Below, in pieces: positions 1 through 8,088 of a stretch of DNA of 64,000 nt. The position numbers were made by a program, and so were the translations under genes. Under the pieces are notes generated by a model that was not told where the DNA came from, made no database searches, and saw nothing but the letters and a program-made list of their open reading frames with translations. Location of the stretch: the NCBI RefSeq assembly GCF_003318165.1, contig NZ_QOCB01000023.1, forward strand, positions 1 to 64,000, given 5' to 3'. Within the stretch, counting starts at the first letter, position 1, and each line of letters opens with the position of its first letter. This DNA comes from Psychromonas sp. B3M02. Lineage in GTDB: Bacteria > Pseudomonadota > Gammaproteobacteria > Enterobacterales > Psychromonadaceae.

Positions 1-262
1 GTCTAGATTTTTATCTTTTTTAATGCCCCTGAAATTAAGGCGGTTATTGAGTTAAAGCCTTCATGTATGCGTTTAATAGACTCTAAAAACATTTTATATA
101 TGTATGATTTAATGACCATTTAATCAAATGCTTATTCATCAAATTATGAGCGATGCGATTAGTGGATAGAGTAGCTAAAGACTTTAAGTAAAGCTGAAAT
201 AAGGGGAAAGGAAACAGGGTAGATAAAATATTTATTCACCTGTTTCCACTAAGAGATGATCT
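1..262. other. Left-edge non-coding stretch downstream of scrB
   Basis: I see no credible gene here. The only structure is a perfect 9-bp inverted repeat, GGAAACAGG at 210-218 and CCTGTTTCC at 239-247, with a 20-nt spacer, just past the scrB stop codon. It may act as a weak transcript end or 3' stabiliser for scrB, but it has no clean U-run on the minus strand. Confidence 0.4.
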
Positions 263-1912
263 TCAGAAGTTTAAGAATGGCTGCGATGCAGCAACCAATA
301 ACCAACAACTTTCAATATCGACATTACCTTGAGTTTTAATAACCGTTGCATGTTCTGGCGTAAAAACACGTGCAGACATAACAGCTCGGCCATCATCAAT
401 GAATATTTCTAATGATGAGTTATCTGAGAGAATTTGTATTTTTACTTGATCTAAACCCGGTAAAGCGAACTCTCTTAATGTGTCTCCTTCACGAATTAAC
501 GTATTTGATCTATCTAACTCTAAAACTTGCTTTTCAGCATTTAAACGTATCTCACAGCAACTAGACTCTGAACAATACAAAGATAAGCAACTTCCCCACT
601 CTAATGTAGCAATTAATTCAAAGGATTTACTCTTTAGATCAATGCTTTTTTGATGCGGCTCAATGCTCACTTTAGTTTCACGTAAAGAACTTAGCTCTGC
701 TAGCGGTAATTGTATTAATCGGTCATTGTGGTATGACAATTCACGTAAAGCAGTTAATTGATGTACCCATCCATTATCACAACTTTCATGATTAACTTCA
801 TCTGGTAACCCCATCCAACCACACATAATCCTTCTGCCATCTTTAGACTCTAGAGTTTGTGGAGCATAGAAATCAAAACCATGATCTAAGGTTTGAGGAT
901 CACTCATAATCACTCTATTATCATTATCAAAAAATGCTTTTAAGATGCAATTATGATGCTTGACAGTATTGCTTGCATAAGGTGATTTGATACCTTGCGG
1001 GCAGATCACTATGAACTCCTGATTATTTAGCTTGAAAAAATCAGGGCACTCCCACATGTAACCAAAATCCCCTAATTCATCACCACACAGACTAACAAAA
1101 GACCAATTTTTTAAATCTAATGATTCATAAATTGCTAAACGACCAACCTCGTCTTCCCTTTGCGCACCTAATAACATCAACCATTTGTTATTATAAAAAA
1201 TAACTTTAGGGTCTCTACAATGAGGAGTGACATTGGGCGGAAGCTCTGTAATAACCGGTCCATGTTTTATAAAATCAGTAGTGTTCGAAGAAGAAGCTAT
1301 ACATTGCATTGTTTGTCTAACTCTATCTTCACCAATACGTACATTTCCAGTATAAAAAAGTAGTAGCTCTTGCTCATAACTTAATGCGTGCCCAGAAAAG
1401 ACTCCATGGCTATCAAAGTAATCAGAGGGCATCAAAACTAATGATTTCCAATGCCAATTGACTAAATCTAAACTACTTAAATGAACCCAGTGCTTATCTT
1501 TATGCTCGCATCCATAAGGGTAAAGTTGATAAAAAAGATGGTATTCGCCTTGGTGATAAATAAAACCGTTAGGATCGTTTAGTAGCCCCTGAGGAGGAGA
1601 AATATGCCATTTTGGACGATGAGGGCAATCAACAGGTGTAAGGTAATTACTTGCCATTTTTAATTGTTGTTGAGAAATTAATCTGCCTATCTCTAGCAAC
1701 TGCTGCTTAATAGAGTCTGAATCGTCTCCACCCGTTGCAGAGGAAGGTATTAAAAACGTGATCTGCTTCAGACAAGGGTTGTAGCTTTCTATTGCAGCGT
1801 CTTCTTTTAATAAATCCTGATCTTTAATCTCTAAAATAATACGCGAATCAGGATTCAAAATACGAGATATATTTTCAACACCTCCGCATTGCTCAAGCAT
1901 CGCTAACAACAT
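263..1912 (-). CDS. scrB: Sucrose-6-phosphate hydrolase (GH32) with a degenerate EIIB-like N-terminus
   Basis: Cytoplasmic enzyme that splits sucrose-6-phosphate, made by the PTS, into glucose-6-phosphate and fructose. GH32 signatures are clear: NDPNG with the nucleophile Asp113, an RDP motif (HCRDPKV) and the acid/base EC motif (MWECPDFF), followed by a C-terminal beta-sandwich region. I chose the ATG at 1912 (549 aa) because GAGG lies 5 nt upstream. The longer frame from 1972 would put a promoter and the ScrR operator inside the gene. Residues 1 to about 60 are not part of the GH32 fold. They align with the EIIB domain of the neighbouring ScrA (GGVENI against GGKENI, then R-IILEIKD against R-LRLAVED), but Pro21 replaces the phosphorylated Cys. 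The gene has its own promoter and sits downstream of scrR on the same strand. Confidence 0.93.
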   Translation of the reverse strand: MLLAMLEQCGGVENISRILNPDSRIILEIKDQDLLKEDAAIESYNPCLKQITFLIPSSATGGDDSDSIKQQLLEIGRLISQQQLKMASNYLTPVDCPHRPKWHISPPQGLLNDPNGFIYHQGEYHLFYQLYPYGCEHKDKHWVHLSSLDLVNWHWKSLVLMPSDYFDSHGVFSGHALSYEQELLLFYTGNVRIGEDRVRQTMQCIASSSNTTDFIKHGPVITELPPNVTPHCRDPKVIFYNNKWLMLLGAQREDEVGRLAIYESLDLKNWSFVSLCGDELGDFGYMWECPDFFKLNNQEFIVICPQGIKSPYASNTVKHHNCILKAFFDNDNRVIMSDPQTLDHGFDFYAPQTLESKDGRRIMCGWMGLPDEVNHESCDNGWVHQLTALRELSYHNDRLIQLPLAELSSLRETKVSIEPHQKSIDLKSKSFELIATLEWGSCLSLYCSESSCCEIRLNAEKQVLELDRSNTLIREGDTLREFALPGLDQVKIQILSDNSSLEIFIDDGRAVMSARVFTPEHATVIKTQGNVDIESCWLLVAASQPFLNF

Positions 1913-1926
1913 AACAACCTCACTTA

Positions 1927-1942
1927 ATTGGGAACGTTTGCA
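1927..1942 (-). promoter_or_regulatory. Probable ScrR operator of scrB
   Basis: On the minus strand this reads TGCAAACGTTCCCAAT, identical over 16 bp to 3199-3214 in front of scrA. The core TGnnAACGTTnnCA is the central-CG palindrome expected for a LacI-family repressor. It lies directly after the predicted -10 box and 15 nt before the scrB start codon, a position suited to repression. Confidence 0.8.
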
Positions 1943-1943
1943 A

Positions 1944-1972
1944 AATGTAACGAGAAATAAGATACTTTGCAA
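1944..1972 (-). promoter_or_regulatory. Sigma-70 promoter of scrB
   Basis: TTGCAA at 1967-1972 and TACATT (reverse complement of 1944-1949) are spaced by 17 bp. The scrB operator begins right after the -10 box. This gives scrB a promoter separate from scrR, which ends at 2044. Confidence 0.6.
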
Positions 1973-2043
1973 GTGTTCTCACATAAAAGCGTCTAAGGAT
2001 TGTTACAGAAAATAATATATTCTCAACGTTTAAGCTTATTTGC

Positions 2044-3033
2044 TTAACAACTACTTCGAGAAACATCTTCGAAACTCAAGACCAATTTACTTACTTCAGA
2101 ACTTTTATTTTCTATTAATTCAAGTAGCATTTGAGCCGATTTTTGACCCGATAATTGAAAGCCGTAATTGAAAGTAGATAAACTAGGGGTGCAGACTTTA
2201 CCAAGCTCATCATTACCAACACCTAACACTTTAATGTTAACACCAGGTTTTAGATTCGCTTCGCTTATTGCCTTCATAGCACCAATGGCAATCCTATCTG
2301 TCGCACAAAATAAACCATCAAGTTGAGGCCACTTTATGAGTAGGTCTTTTGTCTGTTGATATCCAGACTCGATTGTAAACTCACCACGACTATGAAATAA
2401 AGGTAACTTTTCGTTTGACCTTATTAGCGCCTGTTGTAACCCTTGGAAACGATCATTATCAACCGCTATATCTTGGCTATTCACTCCAATAAACCCAATC
2501 TCTTTAGCCCCTGCATTTAATAACCGAATACCCGCATTGAAGCCGACTCGTAAGTCATCATGGATGACACTAGGTATATTATAAAGAGACCCATCTTGAC
2601 CGATTAAAACAACGGGTACTACAGATGCCTGAATCGCTTCTACTAATGATGAGTCTAAATGAGTGGCAAAATGTAAAATACCTTCTACACGTCTTTGGTT
2701 AAACCGCGTTATGTATTCAATTTCCTTATCATTATTCTGTTCGCTATTCGCTAATAATAAATGTTTTCCGGCCTTTTCAAAAACACTTGCCATACCTTCT
2801 AACCCTAAGGAAACAGCGTTTGATGAAATTCTTGGAGCAATGACGCCTATCAGGTGTGTTTTTTGTGACTTTAAATCTCGAGCAACTTGATTGGCCATAT
2901 AACCACATTCATCAATTGCTTTTAACACTTTAGCTTTTGTGCTTTTTTTTACACCGTACTCATTATTAATAACCCGAGATACAGTGGATTTTGATACGCC
3001 AGCTAATTTAGCAACAGCATGCAACCCAGACAT
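2044..3033 (-). CDS. scrR: LacI/GalR-family sucrose operon repressor
   Basis: Predicted repressor of the sucrose genes, 329 aa, the normal LacI-family length. The N-terminal helix-turn-helix (about residues 4-24, AVAKLAGVSKSTVSRVIN) is followed by the hinge helix region (ANQVARDLKS) and a periplasmic-binding-protein-like sugar domain starting at HLIGVIAP. The start at 3033 has AAGGG about 6 nt upstream. The ligand in characterised ScrR proteins is fructose or fructose-1-phosphate; which applies here cannot be read from sequence. Two identical 16-bp operators (1927-1942 and 3199-3214) are its likely targets. The gene lies between them, on the same strand as scrB and divergent from scrA. Confidence 0.9.
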   Translation of the reverse strand: MSGLHAVAKLAGVSKSTVSRVINNEYGVKKSTKAKVLKAIDECGYMANQVARDLKSQKTHLIGVIAPRISSNAVSLGLEGMASVFEKAGKHLLLANSEQNNDKEIEYITRFNQRRVEGILHFATHLDSSLVEAIQASVVPVVLIGQDGSLYNIPSVIHDDLRVGFNAGIRLLNAGAKEIGFIGVNSQDIAVDNDRFQGLQQALIRSNEKLPLFHSRGEFTIESGYQQTKDLLIKWPQLDGLFCATDRIAIGAMKAISEANLKPGVNIKVLGVGNDELGKVCTPSLSTFNYGFQLSGQKSAQMLLELIENKSSEVSKLVLSFEDVSRSSC

Positions 3034-3198
3034 ATTTTCCCTTAAAATATTTATAATTTACAAACGAATCATACCAAACATCCTAAAATCAACCAATATA
3101 AGCATAATCATATGCTTATACTCGCAACAATGGTCGAAGTCACACTTCTTCATAAACAAACTTGTAAATAGAGTTAAATTGCAGAAAAATCCAATTAC

Positions 3199-3214
3199 TG
3201 CAAACGTTCCCAAT
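3199..3214 (+). promoter_or_regulatory. Probable ScrR operator of scrA-scrK
   Basis: TGCAAACGTTCCCAAT, an exact 16-bp copy of the operator in front of scrB, lies 24 nt before the scrA start codon. The core TGnnAACGTTnnCA is palindromic about the central CG, as in LacI-family sites. A TTGTAA at 3162-3167 could be the -35 box upstream, but the -10 is weak. Confidence 0.8.
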
Positions 3215-3237
3215 AAAACCTATTTCAGGAGTAAATT

Positions 3238-4671
3238 ATGAATTATCCGCAAGTTGCTATCAAATTAGTCAAGATGTTGGGGGGAAAAGAAAACATAAAA
3301 GCATTAGCTCACTGTGCAACTCGTTTACGCCTAGCTGTTGAAGATGAATCAAAAATTGATGAAAATGCGATCGACTCACTTGAAGGTGTTAAAGGTCAAT
3401 TTAAAGTAGCGGGTCAATACCAAGTCATTTTTGGTTCTGGGATAGTTAATCAAGTGTACTCGGAGATGGCTAAGATAACTGGCATGAGTGATATGAGTAC
3501 CAAAGATGTAGCTGCATCTGGTGCTACAAAACAAAACATAGTACAACAAGCAGTTAAAGGCTTATCAGATATATTTGTTCCTATTATCCCTGCTATTGTA
3601 GCAGGTGGTTTATTGATGGGTATATTCAATATACTAGTAGCCCCCGGTTTATTTATCGAAGGGAAGTCTCTCGTTGACGCTTACCCAGGCATCACAGATC
3701 TAGCAAACTTAATCAATACCTTTGCAAATGCTCCTTTTGTTTTTTTACCTATTTTGATTGCTTTTTCAGCCAGTAAAAAATTTGGAGGGAACCCCTTCTT
3801 AGCTGCTGCATTAGGCATGTTAATGGTACATCCAGATCTATTAAATGGTTGGGGGTTTAGTGGTGCAGCCATTTCAGGGAATATACCTGTGTGGGATATT
3901 CTTGGCTATGAAATTGAAAAAGTAGGCTATCAAGGTTCAGTACTGCCTGTTCTAGTGGCTACTTATATCCTTGCTAAAATAGAAATAGGATTAAGAAAGT
4001 TTATTCCATCAGTATTAGATAATTTATTAACTCCCCTCTTAGCAATTTTTATCACTGGCATACTAACTTTCACTGTCGTTGGTCCATTCACTCGTGATAT
4101 CGGCTTTTTATTAGGCGATGGATTAAATTGGTTATATGACTCTGCTGGCTTTATTGGTGGTGCATTATTTGGTTTTATTTATGCTCCTTTTGTAATCACA
4201 GGCATGCATCACAGCTTTATTGCCATAGAGATCCAACTACTCGCTGATATTGCGGTGACAGGTGGATCTTTCATTTTCCCAATCGCTGCAATGGCTAATA
4301 TTGCTCAAGGCGGTGCAGCTTTAGCAGTAGGCTTTACAACTAAGGATATCAAACTAAAAGGTATTGCAATTCCATCAGGCATTACTGCATTACTAGGGAT
4401 AACAGAGCCAGCAATGTTCGGTGTTAATTTAAAATTACGTTACCCATTCATTGCCGCTATTTGTGGTGCAGCTACAGCAAGTGCATTTATTACACTGTTT
4501 AATGTTAAAGCAAGTGCTCTAGGTGCAGCTGGAATACCTGGTATTATTTCTATCAGAACAGGTGATGTAACTCCATATATCATTGGCATGCTTATCGCTT
4601 TTATTACTACTTTTGTGCTTACCCTGTTGCTTGGCTCTAGAGCTAAATCTAAACAGTTAAAATCAGCATAA
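3238..4671 (+). CDS. scrA: Sucrose-specific PTS permease, EIIBC
   Basis: Inner-membrane phosphotransferase permease that imports sucrose and phosphorylates it to sucrose-6-phosphate. The N-terminal EIIB domain (about 1-85) carries the phosphorylation site Cys26 in ALAHCATRLRL. The EIIC domain (about 105-465) is strongly hydrophobic and has the family motif GITEPAMFGVN near residue 386. There is no EIIA domain at the C-terminus, so it probably takes phosphate from the glucose EIIA (Crr), as known EIIBC-Scr proteins do. The length, 477 aa, is usual for the family. AGGAG precedes the ATG. It is the first gene of a scrA-scrK unit behind an ScrR operator. No sucrose porin (ScrY) gene is seen nearby. 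Confidence 0.95.
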   Translation: MNYPQVAIKLVKMLGGKENIKALAHCATRLRLAVEDESKIDENAIDSLEGVKGQFKVAGQYQVIFGSGIVNQVYSEMAKITGMSDMSTKDVAASGATKQNIVQQAVKGLSDIFVPIIPAIVAGGLLMGIFNILVAPGLFIEGKSLVDAYPGITDLANLINTFANAPFVFLPILIAFSASKKFGGNPFLAAALGMLMVHPDLLNGWGFSGAAISGNIPVWDILGYEIEKVGYQGSVLPVLVATYILAKIEIGLRKFIPSVLDNLLTPLLAIFITGILTFTVVGPFTRDIGFLLGDGLNWLYDSAGFIGGALFGFIYAPFVITGMHHSFIAIEIQLLADIAVTGGSFIFPIAAMANIAQGGAALAVGFTTKDIKLKGIAIPSGITALLGITEPAMFGVNLKLRYPFIAAICGAATASAFITLFNVKASALGAAGIPGIISIRTGDVTPYIIGMLIAFITTFVLTLLLGSRAKSKQLKSA

Positions 4672-4678
4672 CAAATAC

Positions 4679-4702
4679 AAAGCCAATTGATAGATTGGCT
4701 TT
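4679..4702 (+). terminator. Hairpin between scrA and scrK
   Basis: Perfect 9-bp stem AAAGCCAAT / ATTGGCTTT with a 6-nt loop, starting 7 nt after the scrA stop. Only a short T-run follows (TTTGTT), so it is more likely a partial attenuator or an RNA-processing/stability element that lowers scrK relative to scrA than a full terminator. Confidence 0.5.
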
Positions 4703-4723
4703 TGTTAAATATAAGAGGTATTT

Positions 4724-5644
4724 ATGAATAAAGTTTGGGTTAGCGGTGATGCTGTTGTGGATTTAATTCCTGAAGGTTTAGATACATACTTAAAATGTCC
4801 TGGAGGCGCACCAGCTAATGTAGCAGTTGCTATTTCACGTCTCGGAGGAGAAAGCGCTTTTTTTGGTCGGATTGGTCATGACCCAATCGGGAGATTCATG
4901 CTTGAAACTTTATCCGAAGAATCGGTTGATACTACCAACATCACAATCGATACCAAACAACGAACATCCACAGTGGTTGTTGACTTAGATGAACTAGGTG
5001 AACGCACCTTCACTTTTATGGTTAAGCCTAGTGCAGATCAATTTATGCAAGCTTCAGATATTCCTAAGTTTGAAACGAATCAATGGTTACATATTTGCTC
5101 TATTGCACTCGCTAATGAGCCGAGTCGAAGTAGTACATTTTTAGCAATAAAAAAGATGAAAGAAGAAGGGGGATATATTAGTTTTGATCCTAATTTAAGA
5201 GATGAAGTATGGTCAAAGCCAGAAGAAATAAAAGAAGTGGTGTTAAATGCAGTAAAGCTTGCTGATGTCGTTAAATTTTCCGATGATGAACTATTATTTT
5301 TAACTGATAGTCACGATTTAAATGAGGCTTTATTAAAGATTAAAGCCTATAAAAATACACTAGTATTAGTTACTCAAGGGGCTAAAGGAGCGCTAGTAAT
5401 TAACGGAAATGAACAACAACTAATTAAGGGGAAAGCAGCGGTGCCTGTTGATACAACGGGAGCTGGCGATGCATTTGTAGGTGGTCTACTTCGTTACTTA
5501 TCTGCCAGTAACAATTGGTTTGCTCAAAACGAAATACTAACAGCGGTAAAATGGGCCAATGCATGTGGAGCTTTGGCAGTCACTAAAAAAGGCGCAATGA
5601 CTGCATTACCTAATATGCAACAATTAACCCATTACCTGAAATAA
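4724..5644 (+). CDS. scrK: Fructokinase (PfkB/ribokinase family)
   Basis: Phosphorylates the fructose released by ScrB to fructose-6-phosphate for glycolysis. 306 aa. Both PfkB family signatures are present: the glycine-rich GGAPANVAVAISRLGG at residues 27-42 and DTTGAGDAFVGG with catalytic Asp249. The start ATG has AGAGG about 6 nt upstream. It follows scrA on the same strand, 52 nt downstream across a hairpin, and so probably shares the ScrR-controlled transcript. The sucrose context favours fructose as the substrate over other PfkB sugars. Confidence 0.92.
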   Translation: MNKVWVSGDAVVDLIPEGLDTYLKCPGGAPANVAVAISRLGGESAFFGRIGHDPIGRFMLETLSEESVDTTNITIDTKQRTSTVVVDLDELGERTFTFMVKPSADQFMQASDIPKFETNQWLHICSIALANEPSRSSTFLAIKKMKEEGGYISFDPNLRDEVWSKPEEIKEVVLNAVKLADVVKFSDDELLFLTDSHDLNEALLKIKAYKNTLVLVTQGAKGALVINGNEQQLIKGKAAVPVDTTGAGDAFVGGLLRYLSASNNWFAQNEILTAVKWANACGALAVTKKGAMTALPNMQQLTHYLK

Positions 5645-5656
5645 TAAGCTTCTAAA

Positions 5657-5691
5657 TCAACTCATAAGCGAGTTCTTTGCCTATGAGTTGA
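5657..5691. terminator. Inverted repeat between convergent scrK and ampD
   Basis: TCAACTCATA at 5657-5666 pairs with TATGAGTTGA at 5682-5691 (10 bp, 15-nt loop). It sits in the 50-bp gap between two convergent genes, so it may end transcription from both sides. There is no strong T-run in either direction. Confidence 0.45.
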
Positions 5692-5694
5692 AAC

Positions 5695-6237
5695 TTACTT
5701 TAATAATTTGAAATAATATTGCCAATCAAATTCACTACCTGGATCAGTTTTTCTCCCTGGTGCAATATCACTATGCGCAACAATTCTCTCTTGGGTAATA
5801 AGTGGATATTTTTGCTGTATCTGCTCTGTCACTTGCGCTAATGAACGATATTGAGCCTCAGTATAACTGGTGCAATCAGTCCCTTCTAACTCAATACCAA
5901 TGGAAAAATCATTACAACCATCCACCCCATCAAAACTAGACACGCCAGCATGCCAAGCACGTTTATCAAATGGCACGTATTGCTCTACTTTGCCATCACG
6001 ACGAATAACACAATGAGCAGAGACTTCTAGGCCTTCTAAGCAACTAAAACTAGGATGTGCTTTACAATCTAACTCGCCAGTAAAAAGGTTTTTAACATGT
6101 TCCGTACCAAACTGTCCTTCAGGCAGACTAATACAATGAATCACTAATAAACTAATATCGGTATTGTCAGGGCGTTCGTTAAAGAAAGGGCTTTCAATAA
6201 ATTCAGCATCTTGTAATAAGCCAGTCATATCAATCAC
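5695..6237 (-). CDS. ampD: 1,6-anhydro-N-acetylmuramyl-L-alanine amidase
   Basis: Cytoplasmic zinc amidase of cell-wall recycling that removes the peptide from anhydro-muropeptides. In many gammaproteobacteria this sets beta-lactamase inducer levels. 180 aa, Amidase_2 fold. Expected zinc ligands are visible: His34 (LLVIHC), His155 (IVAHSDIAPGRKTDPG) and Asp165 in the same motif. The start is a GTG at 6237 with AAGGA about 8 nt upstream; the in-frame ATG three codons later has worse spacing. No ampE follows it, unlike in enterobacteria; the next gene is the convergent scrK. Confidence 0.93.
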   Translation of the reverse strand: MIDMTGLLQDAEFIESPFFNERPDNTDISLLVIHCISLPEGQFGTEHVKNLFTGELDCKAHPSFSCLEGLEVSAHCVIRRDGKVEQYVPFDKRAWHAGVSSFDGVDGCNDFSIGIELEGTDCTSYTEAQYRSLAQVTEQIQQKYPLITQERIVAHSDIAPGRKTDPGSEFDWQYYFKLLK

Positions 6238-6271
6238 AGGGTTTCCTTTAATTTTGACAAAATAAACCTAC

Positions 6272-6299
6272 AAAAAAGGTGGCTAATAAGCCACCTTTT
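6272..6299 (-). terminator. Rho-independent terminator of guaA
   Basis: 11-bp stem AAAAGGTGGCT / AGCCACCTTTT with a 4-nt loop, followed on the minus strand by a run of six T. It lies 45 nt past the guaA stop codon. Confidence 0.85.
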
Positions 6300-6343
6300 C
6301 ATCAATTAATTACACATCAGTTCATGTAGTTAATCAGGAATGA

Positions 6344-7924
6344 TTATTCCCATTCGATGGTTGCAGGTGGTTTACCTGACACATCGTACACAACTCGTGA
6401 GATACCATCAATTTCATTAATGATGCGGTTAGAAACATGACCGATTAACTCATAAGGTAAATGCGACCAACGTGCGGTCATGAAATCGATAGTTTCAACA
6501 CAACGTAGTGAAACAACCCAATCATATTTACGACAATCGCCCATCACACCGACTGAACGAACCGGTAGGAATACTACAAATGCTTGGCTTACTTTATGGT
6601 ATAACTCAGCTTTGTGTAATTCTTCAATGAAGATAGCATCTGCACGACGTAATAGATCACAGTACTCTTTCTTCACTTCACCTAAAACACGCACACCTAG
6701 ACCAGGCCCAGGGAATGGGTGACGATAAAGCATGCCATACGGTAAACCTAGTTCTAAACCAATTTTACGTACTTCATCTTTAAATAATTCACGTAATGGC
6801 TCTACCAGACCCATTGCCATATCATCCGGTAATCCACCTACGTTATGGTGAGATTTAATGACGTGTGCTTTACCGTTTTTAGAAGCTGCAGATTCAATAA
6901 CATCAGGGTAAATAGTGCCTTGAGCTAACCATTTTGCATTTGATAATTTCTTAGACTCTTCATCGAAAATTTCAACAAAGACACGACCAATAATTTTACG
7001 CTTCGCTTCTGGATCGCTTTCACCCGCCATTTGCTCTAAGAAACGGTGCTCCGCATTAACATGAACAATGTTTAGACCAAATTTTTCGCCAAACATCTCC
7101 ATCACTTGCGCGCCTTCGTTTAAACGCAATAAACCGTTATCAACAAATACACAAGTTAGCTTATCGCCAATCGCACGCTGTAAAAGCATTGCTACTACAG
7201 ATGAATCAACACCACCAGATAAACCTAAGATAACTTCATCATCGCCTACTTGTTCTTTCATACGAACTACTGCATCGTCAATGATTGATGCAGGCGTCCA
7301 AAGTGTTTCACAGCCACAAATATCCACAACGAAGTTGCGAAGCATTGCTTCACCTTGAGTTGTGTGAGTTACTTCTGGGTGGAATTGAACACCGTAAAAA
7401 CGTTTCTCTTCATTCGCAATAGCAGCGTATTTACAAGTAGCAGTATTAGCAACAGTAGTAAAGTCAGCTGGAATAGCTGACACTTTATCACCATGACTCA
7501 TCCATACGTCTAATAACGTTTTACCTTGTTCAGATATAGCATCTTGGATTGACTTAAAGAAGGCAGATTCCGCTTGTACTTCTACCTGCGCATAACCAAA
7601 TTCACCTTCACCTTCGCCTTTGATTACAGCGCCGCCTAATTGGTGAGACATAGTCTGCATACCGTAACAGATACCTAATACTGGGACACCAGCAGTAAAT
7701 ACATATTCAGGTGCGCGAGGAGAGCCTTCAGCGATAACGCTTTCAGGGCCACCAGCAAGGATAATACCGTTTGGATTAAACTCTTTGATGTCTTGTTCAT
7801 CAACATCCCAGCTCCATAGTTCACAGTAAACACCAATTTCACGAATACGGCGTGCAATTAGCTGTGTGTATTGAGAGCCAAAGTCTAATATTAGAATACG
7901 TTGGTCATGAATGTTCTTACTCAT
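6344..7924 (-). CDS. guaA: GMP synthase (glutamine-hydrolysing)
   Basis: Converts XMP to GMP using glutamine and ATP, the last step of de novo guanine nucleotide synthesis. 526 aa. An N-terminal class I glutamine amidotransferase (about 1-205) has the catalytic Cys in LGICYGMQ and the His/Glu pair in GVQFHPEV. The ATP pyrophosphatase domain carries the P-loop [10 protein letters not shown] near residue 235, followed by the C-terminal dimerisation domain ending in TIEWE. AGGA lies about 8 nt before the ATG. It follows guaB on the same strand, but the 164-nt gap holds two hairpins, so the two genes may not be expressed equally. Confidence 0.97.
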   Translation of the reverse strand: MSKNIHDQRILILDFGSQYTQLIARRIREIGVYCELWSWDVDEQDIKEFNPNGIILAGGPESVIAEGSPRAPEYVFTAGVPVLGICYGMQTMSHQLGGAVIKGEGEGEFGYAQVEVQAESAFFKSIQDAISEQGKTLLDVWMSHGDKVSAIPADFTTVANTATCKYAAIANEEKRFYGVQFHPEVTHTTQGEAMLRNFVVDICGCETLWTPASIIDDAVVRMKEQVGDDEVILGLSGGVDSSVVAMLLQRAIGDKLTCVFVDNGLLRLNEGAQVMEMFGEKFGLNIVHVNAEHRFLEQMAGESDPEAKRKIIGRVFVEIFDEESKKLSNAKWLAQGTIYPDVIESAASKNGKAHVIKSHHNVGGLPDDMAMGLVEPLRELFKDEVRKIGLELGLPYGMLYRHPFPGPGLGVRVLGEVKKEYCDLLRRADAIFIEELHKAELYHKVSQAFVVFLPVRSVGVMGDCRKYDWVVSLRCVETIDFMTARWSHLPYELIGHVSNRIINEIDGISRVVYDVSGKPPATIEWE

Positions 7925-7959
7925 TATGCTGTCCTAATTTTTTGTTTCTAAAAATGAAT

Positions 7960-7983
7960 AAAAGACGATATAAATCGTCTTTT
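7960..7983 (-). terminator. Hairpin just upstream of guaA
   Basis: 10-bp stem AAAAGACGAT / ATCGTCTTTT with a 4-nt loop between guaB and guaA, followed on the minus strand by a T-rich tail. It looks like a weak terminator or attenuator that would lower read-through from guaB into guaA. Confidence 0.5.
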
Positions 7984-8005
7984 AAGAAATTATGTGTTGA
8001 AGCAT

Positions 8006-8069
8006 AACTAGGCACTTAATAACCCTTTATTATTTATAAACTTAAATAATAAAGGCGTTGAGCCTAGTT
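8006..8069 (-). repeat. Long interrupted hairpin between guaB and guaA
   Basis: Two nested inverted repeats. The outer arms are AACTAGGC (8006-8013) and GCCTAGTT (8062-8069). The inner arms are the 13-mers CCTTTATTATTTA (8024-8036) and TAAATAATAAAGG (8043-8055) with a 6-nt loop. It begins about 20 nt after the guaB stop, and the RNA would form one long rod with an internal loop. It may protect the guaB 3' end or form part of a guaB-guaA attenuation region. Confidence 0.55.
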
Positions 8070-8088
8070 CCCTCACTAAACCGTCAGA

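Noticed and set aside
210-247. Inverted repeat GGAAACAGG/CCTGTTTCC as a mobile-element end
   Set aside because: No transposase, target-site duplication or second copy seen; more simply a 3' hairpin after scrB.
1913-1972. Twenty-codon N-terminal extension of scrB
   Set aside because: It would translate through the predicted promoter and the 16-bp operator and has no ribosome-binding site; the ATG at 1912 has GAGG at the right distance.
3059-3072. Third ScrR operator in front of scrR
   Set aside because: Only about 8 of 14 positions match and the second half lacks the palindrome; mentioned only as a weak possibility.
2939-3241. Open frame of about 100 codons on the plus strand over the scrR start and scrA promoter
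   Set aside because: It overlaps the scrR coding start, the operator and the scrA ribosome-binding site, has no recognisable domain, and looks like a chance frame in regulatory DNA.
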